From Gemmatimonadota bacterium (GTDB taxonomy: Bacteria; Gemmatimonadota; Gemmatimonadetes; Longimicrobiales; Gaopeijiaceae), in the NCBI GenBank assembly GCA_040882465.1, contig JBBEBG010000040.1, positions 156,130 to 220,129 of the forward strand: a DNA stretch of 64,000 nt. The letters run 5' to 3'. The translations under genes were made by a program, and so were the position numbers. Every line of letters starts with the position of its first letter. Positions within the stretch are counted from its first letter, which is position 1. Below, in pieces: positions 1 to 8,628 of the stretch. Below the pieces are notes generated by a model. That model saw only the letters and a list, made by a program, of their open reading frames with translations. It ran no database searches and was not told the DNA's origin.

Positions 1-144
1 ATTGAAGCGCATCGTTTTCATCCGCTTCACTCCGTCCGGAGAGGTCTTGTAGACCGTCTTGTCGGTGGGAGCGTCCTCCTCTTCGTCGCGCCAGAAGTAG
101 CGCGTCGGCGTACCGTCCCGTCTCTTGATCTTGACCTTGGCCAT
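1..144 (-). CDS. Small basic/acidic hypothetical protein, 3' end outside window
   Basis: The minus strand opens with ATG at 142-144, preceded by a strong Shine-Dalgarno sequence (GGAGGAAG, about 4-5 bases upstream), and stays open to the window edge, giving 48 residues. The protein starts MAKVKIKRRDGTPTRY and is rich in Lys, Arg, Asp and Glu, with no signal peptide or membrane segment. I do not recognise a family. The good ribosome site and the absence of stops argue that it is a real gene rather than a shadow. It is transcribed in the same direction as the helicase to its right, with a 110-base gap. Confidence 0.55.
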   Translation of the reverse strand, partial: MAKVKIKRRDGTPTRYFWRDEEEDAPTDKTVYKTSPDGVKRMKTMRFN

Positions 145-254
145 GGACTTCCTCCGGCTCTGGGGAGGCTTTCGGACCACGGGGGGCGCCCGAAGGCTTC
201 GTGACACAACCCACATAATACCCCCCAAGCGGCCGTTGGCTCCGTCCTGCACGA

Positions 255-1550
255 TCAGCGACCCCCTCGGAAGGGGCGACGCCGGGGCGTGCGAGACGGC
301 GCGGCGGCCGATGCTGCGGTCTCCCGGGCGGTTTTCGCCGCCGCGCGGGCGCGATCCTGCGACTTTCTCGCCCGAATCGCCGCGATGCGTTCGCCGCGGG
401 GAACCTCGAGAGGCGGTTCGGCCGCCGCCGCGTAGGAAAAGTTCTCGAGGTGCATGCGGGGAAGCTTTCTTCCGACTGCTCGCTCGATCCGGCCGAGATC
501 TTCCTCCTCCTCCGGCGCTACGAGCGTGAAGGCATCACCCACGGCTTCCGCACGCGCCGTGCGTCCCACGCGGTGGATGTAGTCGTCGGGGACCGCGGGG
601 ACGTCGAAGTTCACGACGTGGCCGAGCGCCTCGACATCGATGCCGCGGGCCATCAGATCGGTTGCCACCAGGACACGGATATCACCGGCTTTGAAGCCGG
701 CGAGTGCCTTCGTCCGCTGCGCCTGTGAGCGATTCCCGTGGATTCGCTCCGCGGAGATGCCGGCGCGGTTGAGGACCTTCATCAAGCGATCTGCGCGATG
801 TTTCGTGCGCGTGAAGACGAGCGCCTCCTTCATCTTGTTTCGACAGAGGAGCTCGACGAGCAGATTCGCCTTCAGCGATGCAGGAACCGGATACACTGCC
901 TGGGTCACACCTTGGGCGGGCGCAGCCTTCCGCTGAAGGGCGATGCGCACGGGACTCGTGAGCATCTCGCGCGTCAGCGCTTCGATCGGGGCAGGCATCG
1001 TCGCGCTGAAGAAGAGAGTCTGCTTGGGTGTCGGGATGTGACGAAGGACGCGCCGAATATCGGGAAGAAAACCCATGTCGAGCATTCGATCGGCCTCGTC
1101 AAGGACGAGGATCTCGATGGACGTGAGCGCCGCGTAGTGTTGCTGGAAGTGATCGAGCAGCCGTCCCGGAGTGGCGACGATGACATCGACTCCCGTGCGG
1201 AACGCCTTTTCCTGGGGGCCCATTCCGACACCCCCATGGACCGCCGCGGCGCGGACTCCGGTGCCGCGCGCGAGACCGCCGAAGTCGTCCAGGATCTGGA
1301 GCGCGAGCTCTCGCGTCGGCGCGAGGATCAGGGCTTTCGTCGTGCCGCGGGGGCGCTCCATGAGCTGCTGTAGCACGGGAAGAAGGAAGGCGGCGGTTTT
1401 CCCGCTTCCGGTCACGGCGCTCGCGAGGATGTCTTTCCCGTCGAGGGCGGCTGGAATCGCTTGGGACTGAATCGGAGTGGGCTGGGTAAAACCAAGGGCC
1501 TCAGTGGCCCGAACGAGCGTGGGGTGTAACCCGAGTGTGGAAAACGACAA
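255..1550 (-). CDS. rhlE: DEAD-box ATP-dependent RNA helicase, RhlE type
   Basis: ATP-driven RNA duplex unwinding, probably in ribosome assembly or mRNA turnover. All helicase motifs are visible in order in the 431 residues: Q motif around 21-28 (PTPIQ), Walker A 47-52 (TGSGKT), PTREL 78-82, DEAD 151-154, SAT 182-184, ARGID 301-305 and HRVGRTAR 326-333. The last 55 residues are an Arg/Ala-rich basic tail typical of RhlE-like RNA-binding extensions. The start is TTG at 1548-1550, chosen because MSFSTLGL matches the family N-terminus; no clear ribosome site precedes it. Intact, unlike the genes just to its right. Confidence 0.93.
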   Translation of the reverse strand: MSFSTLGLHPTLVRATEALGFTQPTPIQSQAIPAALDGKDILASAVTGSGKTAAFLLPVLQQLMERPRGTTKALILAPTRELALQILDDFGGLARGTGVRAAAVHGGVGMGPQEKAFRTGVDVIVATPGRLLDHFQQHYAALTSIEILVLDEADRMLDMGFLPDIRRVLRHIPTPKQTLFFSATMPAPIEALTREMLTSPVRIALQRKAAPAQGVTQAVYPVPASLKANLLVELLCRNKMKEALVFTRTKHRADRLMKVLNRAGISAERIHGNRSQAQRTKALAGFKAGDIRVLVATDLMARGIDVEALGHVVNFDVPAVPDDYIHRVGRTARAEAVGDAFTLVAPEEEEDLGRIERAVGRKLPRMHLENFSYAAAAEPPLEVPRGERIAAIRARKSQDRARAAAKTARETAASAAAPSRTPRRRPFRGGR

Positions 1551-1615
1551 TGAATAGTCCGGTGAACGGGCGCCCGGCAGGCCGGCCGGGGAATCCGGCT
1601 CGAGGTGCTGGCGCG

Positions 1616-2377
1616 ATGGTCTGGCTGAGGGGTCGCCCTGGAACCGAGGGCTCTAGGAAGGGATCCCGCAAAGGGGAGGCTAGTGGAAGGGGGGAGGAGG
1701 GGTCAAGGGGGACGAGACTCTGGCGCCTCCTCTTTCTGGCTTCCCTGGGCGGGTTCCTCTCCCCAGTTGTCGCGCGGACAGAAGTCCCGCGCCGGGCCTG
1801 GAAGACGAGGTGGCCCTGGACCGCACAGCGTACCAGTGCGAGGACCTCAACATCGAAGTCGGGACGCTGGCGAACGGGGCGGTTCGCGTGACCCTGCCGG
1901 GCCGAGACCTCCGGCTCCCACGCGTGGAATCCGCGTCCGGAACGCGGGACGCCGGTGCAGGGGACGAATTCTGGTCGCGGGGTTCGCGCGAAGCCCTTCG
2001 CACGCTTTTCGGACGGCGTCCCGTGGGAGTGCACGGCCTTCGAAAGTCGCTTGATCTGGGCCGAGGCACGGGACCGGGGGGTGCGGCTCCGTGTCAGCGG
2101 GAACGAGCCGGGGTGGTACGCGGAGGTCCAGGACGGAAACTCGCCCGAGATGCGCCTGGTGCTCCACTATGGCGAACGGGATCTCCTTCTCCCGCGAAGC
2201 CTTCCGCTGTCCGATGCGTTGGGTTATCGGGCCGTGGCCTCCGGGGATTCCGTCACACTCCGCGTTACCGGGGAGCCATGCAGCGATTCGATGAGCGGAT
2301 GGGACTTTCCGTTGAGCGCCGACCTCGTCGTGAACGGTCGTCAGTACCGGGGGTGCGGGAGATTCTTCGAGAATTGA
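1616..2377 (+). pseudogene. Broken MliC-like plus COG3650-like secreted protein
   Basis: Pieces of one exported protein lie in two alternating frames. A hydrophobic signal-like segment (RLLFLASLGGFLSPVVA) reads in frame 2 up to about 1780. A segment resembling the lysozyme-inhibitor domain MliC (AYQCED, then PRVESASG and DEFW) reads in frame 1 from about 1789 to 2000. The remainder (GNEPGWYAEV, SMSGWDFP, YRGCGR) returns to frame 2 and resembles COG3650/META-like envelope proteins. Dropping one T from the T-run at about 2006-2009 joins the last two parts as EALRTLSDGVPWEC. So two single-base shifts break an otherwise sensible gene. The first start is uncertain (ATG 1616 is one option). Domain names are from motif recall only. 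Confidence 0.6.
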
Positions 2378-2490
2378 GCGGCTCAGGATGCGCGTATGCG
2401 CCGGGGCTCACCCGGCCCCGGCGGAACCAAAGTCGAGCCGCGCTCGTAGAACCCCGCAACACAAAAACCATTCTTCCGAGGAGATTCACG

Positions 2491-3129
2491 ATGCTCCGCT
2501 TCGCCTCCGCCGCACTTTTCGCATTGTTCCTCGCCGTCCCGGTGGCGGCGCAGGTGCCCGAAGGATTGATGATGAGGGTGGACCGCAGCACGAACGCCGC
2601 CGATCCGGACGACGTTCCCGAGGTGACGATCACGACCGTGGGGAGCGGATTCCAGGTAAATACGGGTCCGGCAGCAGTCCTCTGGAAGGCCGACCAGACC
2701 GCGACCGGGGCCTACACGCTCCGCGGCCGCTTCACCCTCCAGGCTCCGAGTAGCCACCGAAACTTCTATGGGCTGGTGTTCGGCGGCCGGGATCTTGGGG
2801 GCGCCGGCCAGAATTATCTCTACTTCATGGTCGCCCAGACCGGTGAGTTCATCTTGATCCATCGGGCGAACAGCGAAACCACCCACACGGTTCAGGCCGC
2901 CACCGCACACCCCTCGATCGTCGTTCCCGACGCGAGCGGGAAGTCCGTGAATGAACTCGAGGTGAGGGTCGGCGCGAGTGAGATCGCGTACGTCGTGAAC
3001 GGCACTGTCGTCCACACGACGCCGAAGTCGGGGATGACGGGGAACACGGACGGGATCTGGGGCGTCCGGATCAATCACGTCCTCCCCGGCGTGCTCGTCG
3101 AGAACCTTGGGGTGACGACCGGGAACTGA
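2491..3129 (+). CDS. Secreted protein with concanavalin-like (DUF1080/LamG type) fold, putative
   Basis: This is a 212-residue exported protein. ATG at 2491 follows a GAGGAGA ribosome site. The N-terminus MLRFASAALFALFLAVPVAAQ is a clear signal peptide with an Ala-X-Ala cut site. The mature part is rich in beta-strand patterns (YTLRGRFTL, FYGLVFGGRD, YLYFMVAQTGEF, LEVRVGASEIAYVVNG), the pattern of glycan-binding jelly-roll domains such as 3-keto-disaccharide hydrolase (DUF1080). No catalytic residues can be assigned. It is the only intact gene between the helicase and dcd apart from dcd itself. Function unknown. Confidence 0.75.
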   Translation: MLRFASAALFALFLAVPVAAQVPEGLMMRVDRSTNAADPDDVPEVTITTVGSGFQVNTGPAAVLWKADQTATGAYTLRGRFTLQAPSSHRNFYGLVFGGRDLGGAGQNYLYFMVAQTGEFILIHRANSETTHTVQAATAHPSIVVPDASGKSVNELEVRVGASEIAYVVNGTVVHTTPKSGMTGNTDGIWGVRINHVLPGVLVENLGVTTGN

Positions 3130-3164
3130 ACGGGCGCGGGGTGTATCGCGCGCGCGGTGGGAAA

Positions 3165-3198
3165 CCGAGGCCCGGGCGAGAATTCGCCCGGGCCTCGG
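3165..3198. terminator. Bidirectional terminator hairpin
   Basis: A perfect 14-base-pair GC stem (3165-3178 with 3185-3198) and a 6-base AGAATT loop sit between two convergent genes, 35 bases past the stop at 3129 and just before the stop at 3203. No long T-run follows on the plus side; three T residues follow on the minus side. The position makes a shared terminator likely. Confidence 0.7.
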
Positions 3199-3202
3199 CG
3201 CG

Positions 3203-3824
3203 TCAGGGAAGCTGCATGAGCACGGGCTTGAAGAGCACGCCGATCGGACTCTCCAGCGGGCCCTGGAACACGAAGCTGGCGGCCACATCGAAGTCCACGA
3301 GCACGACGGTGGTTTCTCCCCCCTCGATCACGACACTCCCACTGTCATCTTCTTCGTCTTCCTCTCCGTGAAGGATCACGCGATAGAATCCCGACGGAAC
3401 TGTGAGCTCGATGTCGGATGCTCCACCTGCGAAGGTGTAACCATCGGCCAAGGCGAGCCGCGCCTCATCCACGACGAAGCGAAGTTGCCCGTAGCTTCCC
3501 TCGGGGATGGGGACCTCGCCCGTGAGATCGAGGGTCACTCCATTCTGGAGGTCGAGGAGTTCCATCTGATGCGGTTCCTCCGGACCATTGAACAGGTCCA
3601 CATGGCCTTCTCCTCCTCCCGTCAGATAAATCCGAGAGATGGTGACTTCGGCCGATTCGATCGCTTCGAGGGGGAAGTCCGTGAGAAGAACTTGGATCGT
3701 TCCGTCTCCCCGTGGGCCATTCGGGTCCGAGGCGCACCCGACCGCGAAGGCATCCAAGGGACATCGCAAGGGGCATGAAGCGACGAAGAGTCCCGACAAT
3801 TCGACTGCACTGGATGGAGTGCAT
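3203..3824 (-). pseudogene. DUF4382 lipoprotein with an N-terminal frameshift
   Basis: The body (residues after about 3770 reading leftwards) contains GTIQVLLTDFP near its N-terminus and a long beta-rich sequence, as in DUF4382 surface lipoproteins. The best start is ATG at 3822-3824, which has an excellent AGAAGGAGA ribosome site, but that frame (MHSIQC...RRFMPLAMSLGC) differs from the DUF4382 frame. The switch must occur at about 3755-3795. The DUF4382 frame alone could only start at TTG 3797-3799, with no ribosome site. Either the gene is frameshifted or it uses a weak TTG start. The Cys before ASDPNG would be the lipidation site in an intact version. Confidence 0.6.
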
Positions 3825-4023
3825 CAGGAATCTCCTTCTCAGGACACGGTTGGCTAAGAGGTTGAGAGTCGGAAGTGACTCCTTCCGGTCGCCGGCGTGC
3901 CCCGGAAATTCCTGCAGGTGCCGTGCCTCGGACGCGGTTTGGCAGGGAGACCGAACCGAGTCCGAGTGGTGCCAAGGGTCCGCGGCTCGAGCGCGGGTCG
4001 GGACTGGGCGGCACGCCTCCCCC

Positions 4024-4073
4024 AAAAAAAAGAAGAAAGTGCCGTTCCGGGGGGGCTTTCTTCCCCCCCGGGG
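4024..4073 (-). terminator. Terminator of the hydrolase pseudogene
   Basis: Read on the minus strand, a G/C stem (4047-4055 with 4063-4071) or the alternative AAGAAAG/CTTTCTT stem (4056-4062 with 4033-4039) is followed by a run of eight T residues (4024-4031). It starts just past the stop of the minus-strand gene ending at 4081, as an intrinsic terminator should. Confidence 0.65.
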
Positions 4074-4080
4074 AGCGTGA

Positions 4081-4919
4081 CTACCAGCCTTCCGCGGCCG
4101 GGTCGCCGGGATCCGAGGAGAGGAACCGCACCAACTCCGTGTTCACGATCTCGGGCACTTTTTCGTGCGGATTGTGCCCAACGCCTGGAATGAGCACGAC
4201 CTCCGCATTCGGAAGCGCCTCCGCGGCCCGACGCGCGTCGGCGGGGAAATTCGGGCCATCCTCTATCCCCCCGAGCACCATGGACTTGGTCTCGATGTGC
4301 GGCCAGTCGTTCACCACCGAATCCATCGAGTGGAGGTTGTTTCCGAGCGCGCGCACGTAAGCCAGCCGAGGCCATTCGGCGGAGAGGCGAACACCATGAC
4401 GAATCCTCAGGTGCTCGAGGTACTCGGGGCGCCAGGACACATAGCGGTTCATGCCTGTCCGCACGTCCGTCTCGTAGGCGGCCTGCAAATCGGGCCCGAC
4501 CACCACGGCGCCGTCGAAGGGACGGAAGCCGCGCCCCGCCCGATAGTCCGTGAGCCCAACGGGGTTCGCCATTACCATGTGCGTCGTCCTGTCGGGATAC
4601 AGGAAGGCGAAGCGTGTGGCCATTACCACCCGTAATAACTCCCGCCGTGTAGGAGCACGACCGTTTGTCCGTTCGCCGGTCCGACGGGGGCGACATCCAT
4701 GTACGCGATCCGCACGTCCTGCCCGTAGAGATTCAGGTTCAGGAAGTGCACCGGATGGGGATACTCGATTTCTTCGAGATTGATCGAGATGGGGCCCCAT
4801 TCGGCGGGAGGGGAAGGGGGCGGCGATGCGCTCTGGGCGCCGAGGTCGGCGAAAAAAACGACCATCAGAGTTCCGAGCGCCAGCGATAGGGCAACGTTAT
4901 CCCTCGTTCGACCGGACAT
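4081..4919 (-). pseudogene. Exported alpha/beta hydrolase with internal deletion
   Basis: ATG at 4917-4919 has a GGAGGAGG ribosome site and begins a signal peptide (MSGRTRDNVALSLALGTL). The first part reaches the oxyanion strand VVLLHGGSYYGW and hits TAA. The next frame resumes directly with MATRFAFLYPDRT, which in this family follows the nucleophile elbow GHSMGG. About 80-90 codons, including the catalytic Ser, are therefore missing and the reading frame changes at about 4615-4632. The rest, up to the catalytic-His-like GVGHNPHEKVPE, is well kept. No ATG with a ribosome site restarts the second half, so the gene is dead as a hydrolase. Confidence 0.8.
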
Positions 4920-5027
4920 GGTCCTCCTCCTCGTTATGGGTCCCTCTCTGAAATGCATCTTAGCGTCGCGGGGGGTGGCGTTCGAGATTCACCACTCGAC
5001 GCGGGTATCCCGGAAGCCGCCCGTTGT

Positions 5028-6138
5028 TCAAGCTGGCGAATACTTCATGGCCGAAGAGCCCACTCGCACGAGAATCGGGCGCTCGAAGACGCGGAAGGAC
5101 AGGGCCGCGAGCAAGAAGGACGCAATGACGGCGATCGCGGCGGTCCCGAGCCCCGCGCTCGCTTCGGGCGGACGGCCCATCAGGCCGAAGACGAAGTACA
5201 GCGGCACATGCACCAGGTAGAGGCCATAGCTGATCCGGCCGGTGTCCCGAAGAAATCCGAATCGGAAAATCCGCCCGATCGGCCCGTTCGCCACCTCGCC
5301 GTGCAAGACGGTCAGGAGCGCGGCGCCGGAAAAGAGGGTGAACCCCAGAAGCATGACCGGTCCGACCCACTGGTGCGTGACGAGGAGAGCGGTGGGAAGG
5401 ATGACGAGGGATGGAATCCCGAGAGCCAAGGCCCAGCGCAGGATCCGGCGCGGCGTTTATCGCAGGTAGGTTTCGTGAATAGCGATCAAGCCGCCGAGGG
5501 CGAGGGAGATCATTCGGTACGAAGTGATTCGGTAAATGAGTCGGTCGGCCTCGGCGGGGAGGGAGGGCTCCAACGCGGCGGTGACGACGGCGAGGAGGAG
5601 GGCGACAGGAAAGATCCCCCAGGGGATCAGGCGGGCCAGGCGGCCGGCCTCACCGCGTACACGAGGAAGGGCCAGCCCAGGTAGAAATGCTCCTCCACGG
5701 CGAGCGACCAAGTGTGCTCCAGCGGGGAAAGGGGGTCTTCTCCACCGCGTAATAGAAGTTGCAGAGGTCAAGGGCGGCCCAGAGGATGTAGCTCCCCGGC
5801 TGCCAGAGACCCACCACCAACAGGGTCAGGTAGTAGACGGGGAAAATCCGCGCGAAGCGGCGCTTGAAGAAAGTGCCGAGCGAGGCTCCCCTAGCGCGAT
5901 CGAAGAGAAGGATCCGTGTGATTAGAAAGCCACTCAGGACGAAGAAGATGTCCACGCCGAGATAGCCGGGACGAATCGCGAACCCGACGGCGGCGGCGAG
6001 CGGCCCGAAGAGGTCGTCGGGAAGGTGATGCCAGAGGACGAGGAGGACCGCGAGCCCGCGGAGGCTGTCCAGCGCCGGGAGGTGGTCGCGGATCGGGGGT
6101 GCCTGGGAGATGGTCGGAGGTGCCGACGGAGACGTCAC
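5028..6138 (-). pseudogene. Acyltransferase 3 (OafA/YrhL type) broken by two frameshifts and a stop
   Basis: This was an integral-membrane O-acyltransferase that modifies surface sugars. The N-terminus (GTG 6138) has LDSLRGLAVLLVLWHH and YLGVDIFFVLSGFLI, both hallmarks of the family. At about 5720-5745 the frame shifts into one reading HTWSLAVEEHFYLGWP, another hallmark, and at about 5627-5660 it shifts again into GRLARLIPWGIFP. That third frame meets TAA at 5457-5459 after HETYLR and then continues in the same frame with ALGIPSLVILP to the true C-terminus at 5028. Three independent lesions in one gene point to decay rather than one base-call error. Confidence 0.85.
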
Positions 6139-6154
6139 CGACTCGTGTCCCTCT

Positions 6155-6709
6155 CTAAAGCTTCGGCAGGGTCACGCCGTGCTGGTCCTGATATTTCCCC
6201 TTTCGGTCCTCATAGGCCGTATCCGGCTCTTCATCGCTCTGGAAAAAGAGGAGTTGAGCGATCCCTTCGTTCGCGTAGATCTTCGCGGGGAGAGGGGTCG
6301 TGTTCGAAATCTCGAGTGTGAGGTAGCCGCGCCAGGTTGGTTCGAGGGGCGTGACGTTCACGATGATTCCGCAACGCGCATAGGTGCTTTTGCCGACGCA
6401 CAAGACCAGGGTGTCTCGCGGAATCTTGAAGAATTCGACGGTCCGCGCGAGGGCGAAAGAGTTCGGCGGGATGATGCACGAGTCGGCGTTCACGTCCACG
6501 AAGGAGCGGTCGTCGAAGTGCTTCGGGTCCACGACGACGCTGTGGACGTTTGTGAACACCTTGAACTCCGGCGCGACGCGGATGTCGTAGCCATAGGAGG
6601 AAACCCCGTAGGAGATCGTTCCCTCGCGTACCTGGCCGGGCTCGAAGGGCTCGATCATCCCTTGATCTTGGGCCATCCTTCGAATCCAACGGTCGTTCCG
6701 GATGGTCAT
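6155..6709 (-). CDS. dcd: dCTP deaminase
   Basis: Converts dCTP to dUTP for thymidylate synthesis in the cytosol. The 184 residues match the family length. The catalytic trio aligns with the E. coli enzyme: S108 and R112 in KSTYARCG, and E133 in TLEISN. The start ATG 6707-6709 ([13 protein letters not shown]) fits the family; longer readings upstream look non-coding. It is divergent from the nuo operon, with 238 bases between the two starts. Confidence 0.93.
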   Translation of the reverse strand: MTIRNDRWIRRMAQDQGMIEPFEPGQVREGTISYGVSSYGYDIRVAPEFKVFTNVHSVVVDPKHFDDRSFVDVNADSCIIPPNSFALARTVEFFKIPRDTLVLCVGKSTYARCGIIVNVTPLEPTWRGYLTLEISNTTPLPAKIYANEGIAQLLFFQSDEEPDTAYEDRKGKYQDQHGVTLPKL

Positions 6710-6868
6710 CTTCAGGTCGCTTGCAGGAGGGGTTGATGTGCCTGGACCCGGTCGTCGTCGGCGCGACCGCCGGGGAGTATAGGGGGGTCGGCGGGGAAGG
6801 GCAAAGGCGGCCTCAGGAAGGTGACTGGAATCCCCTGAAAATCCTGAAAACACAAGGATTTCGCTGGG

Positions 6869-6898
6869 TTGACACCCCATCCCGCTTCGGGATAGATT
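6869..6898 (+). promoter_or_regulatory. Predicted sigma-70 promoter of the nuo operon
   Basis: A perfect -35 TTGACA (6869-6874), an 18-base spacer and a -10 TAGATT (6893-6898, four of six) lie about 50 bases upstream of nuoA. Transcription would begin near 6905, leaving a leader of about 43 bases. Confidence 0.55.
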
Positions 6899-6911
6899 CG
6901 AGGGACCGCCA

Positions 6912-6927
6912 AGTGAACAATTTCACA
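6912..6927. promoter_or_regulatory. CRP/FNR-family half-site pair in the nuo leader
   Basis: AGTGA-N6-TCACA at 6912-6927 is one base from the CRP consensus TGTGA-N6-TCACA. It lies downstream of the predicted start of transcription and upstream of nuoA, where a bound regulator would be expected to block rather than activate. The identity of the regulator is inference. Confidence 0.45.
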
Positions 6928-6947
6928 AGCGTTACCCTCTCCCGACA

Positions 6948-7304
6948 ATGTCATCGAGCTACCTCCCAGTCCTGATCCTGCTGGGGGTATCCGTCCTCAA
7001 TGCGGTTGGGATGCTCGCCGCCTCGCACCTCCTCAATCCGCGGCGCCCCACCGCGGAGAAAGAGATGCCCTACGAGTCGGGGATGGTTCCTCTCGGCGAC
7101 ACGAGGGCGCGCTTTTCGGTGAAGTTCTACATGGTGGCGCTTTCGTTCATCATCTTCGACCTCGAGGCGATCTTCCTGATCCCCTGGGCCGTAGCGATGC
7201 GCGAACTCGGCTGGGGCGCCTTCGTGGCGGTCGCGATCTTCAACGCCGTCCTCGTCGTCGGACTCGTCTACGAGTGGCGGAAGGGGGTGCTCGACTGGGC
7301 ATGA
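6948..7304 (+). CDS. nuoA: NADH-quinone oxidoreductase subunit A
   Basis: A 118-residue inner-membrane subunit of complex I at the quinone/hydrophilic-arm junction. It has three hydrophobic segments (about 5-25, 62-84, 89-110), with the family signatures PYESGM and [22 protein letters not shown] between the first and second. First gene of the operon; its stop overlaps the nuoB start (ATGA). Confidence 0.95.
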   Translation: MSSSYLPVLILLGVSVLNAVGMLAASHLLNPRRPTAEKEMPYESGMVPLGDTRARFSVKFYMVALSFIIFDLEAIFLIPWAVAMRELGWGAFVAVAIFNAVLVVGLVYEWRKGVLDWA

Positions 7305-7954
7305 GCGAGCGCACCCGACTTCCGGTGACCTCGAGCGGCAGCGGTCTCCCCGGCGGGATCTTCGGCGAGGGAACGCCGGCCTTCCTGACCACGAAGGTGG
7401 ACTACGTGGTGAATTGGGCCCGGCGGAGCTCCCTCTGGCCGATGCCCTTCGGGACGGCGTGCTGCGCGATCGAGATGATGGCGTCTGCCGCCTCCAATCA
7501 GGACCTCGCGCGTTTCGGCATGGAGCGAATGGCCTTCTCTCCGCGCCAGGCCGACGTCCTCATCTGCGCGGGGCGCGTCCCCTACAAGCTGGCGCCGGTC
7601 CTGCGCCGGATCTGGGACCAGATGACGCAGCCCAAGTGGTGCGTATCCATGGGCGCCTGCGCCTCCTCGGGGGGTGTTTTCGACGTGTATTCGATGGTGC
7701 AGGGGATCGATACGATCATCCCGGTGGACGTGTACGTCCCAGGTTGTCCGCCTCGCCCGGAGGGATTGATCTACGGTCTCATCATGATCCAGGAGAAGAT
7801 CCGGGGAGAATCGCTGGCACGGCACCGGGAGCTCCGCGAGGAGGATCCGGCGCGCGCCGGGCGACCACGAGCAAACGACGACGAGGTTCGTGCCCTTTCG
7901 GGGCCCTTCGGGAACTCGACGAGCCAGGGTTGGACGCCCGGAGGGGAGGAGTGA
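7301..7954 (+). CDS. nuoB: NADH-quinone oxidoreductase subunit B
   Basis: This subunit carries the terminal [4Fe-4S] cluster N2 that reduces quinone. All four ligands are present: the tandem C54-C55 ([10 protein letters not shown]), C120 (MGACASSGG) and C149 ([10 protein letters not shown]). The start ATG 7301 overlaps the nuoA stop. At 217 residues it is somewhat long because of a C-terminal tail after about residue 175, rich in Arg, Glu and Gly, that extends to the nuoC overlap. Confidence 0.95.
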   Translation: MSERTRLPVTSSGSGLPGGIFGEGTPAFLTTKVDYVVNWARRSSLWPMPFGTACCAIEMMASAASNQDLARFGMERMAFSPRQADVLICAGRVPYKLAPVLRRIWDQMTQPKWCVSMGACASSGGVFDVYSMVQGIDTIIPVDVYVPGCPPRPEGLIYGLIMIQEKIRGESLARHRELREEDPARAGRPRANDDEVRALSGPFGNSTSQGWTPGGEE

Positions 7955-8625
7955 TACCGGAGACCGCCCTCGAGCGGTCCGGCGCCGGCCACCCGACCGT
8001 CGAGGCGGCGACGGTGCGCTTCTCCGACGCCATCCTCCGCCACGAGGTCGTCGCAGGCGACGAGCACGTCGTCTTTTTGGCTCCGGAGCGGATGTTCGAA
8101 GTCCTTCAGTGGATGAAAGATGAGCCAGATCACCTCTATAACTTTCTCTCTGATGTCACCGCGGTAGACTTTGGCGGCGGGCGGCCGATCCAGGTGGTCT
8201 ATCAATTGTACTCCATTCCCCACCGGCGGGCTCTGCGCGTCAAGGTCGAGCTCCCGCCCCCGGATCTCACGGTGGACTCCGTCGTTCCGCTTTGGGCCGG
8301 GGCGGATTGGCTCGAACGGGAGGCCTGGGACATGTTCGGGGTCCACTTCAGAGGGCATCCCGACCTCCGTCGAATCCTGATGCCGGAGAACTACGCCGAG
8401 GGTCACCCCCTTCGGAAGGACTTCCCGCTCCGGGGACGTTTCTCCCGGGCGGAGCAGACGCGCCGCGCCCTCGCCCTCGAAGTCGAAGATCATTACACCC
8501 CCGCGGAGTTCTCGGAGGGAGGCGAGCCGCAGGTCGTCCCCTGGCAGGAGGTAGGAGGGGGCGCGGTTCGGAAGGCGCCGCCGAAGGGCTCGGAGACGGC
8601 CTCAGAAGACGCGGAGGAGCGTTAG
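7951..8625 (+). CDS. nuoC: NADH-quinone oxidoreductase subunit C
   Basis: A 224-residue peripheral-arm subunit that packs against NuoD near the quinone site. The family signature [20 protein letters not shown] and the nearby LRKDFPLRG are present. The start is GTG 7951, overlapping the nuoB stop (GTGA). It is separate from nuoD, unlike the fused NuoCD of enterobacteria. The last 45 residues are a low-complexity Gly/Glu/Ala tail. Confidence 0.94.
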   Translation: MIPETALERSGAGHPTVEAATVRFSDAILRHEVVAGDEHVVFLAPERMFEVLQWMKDEPDHLYNFLSDVTAVDFGGGRPIQVVYQLYSIPHRRALRVKVELPPPDLTVDSVVPLWAGADWLEREAWDMFGVHFRGHPDLRRILMPENYAEGHPLRKDFPLRGRFSRAEQTRRALALEVEDHYTPAEFSEGGEPQVVPWQEVGGGAVRKAPPKGSETASEDAEER

Positions 8626-8628
8626 CCC

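Noticed and set aside
1810..3129. One 439-residue protein spanning the MliC remnant and the next gene
   Set aside because: The 2491 start has its own signal peptide and ribosome site; the frame between 2020 and 2490 reads as non-coding.
5028..6138. Programmed frameshifting in the acyltransferase
   Set aside because: There is also an in-frame stop and no slippery-sequence plus pseudoknot pattern was seen.
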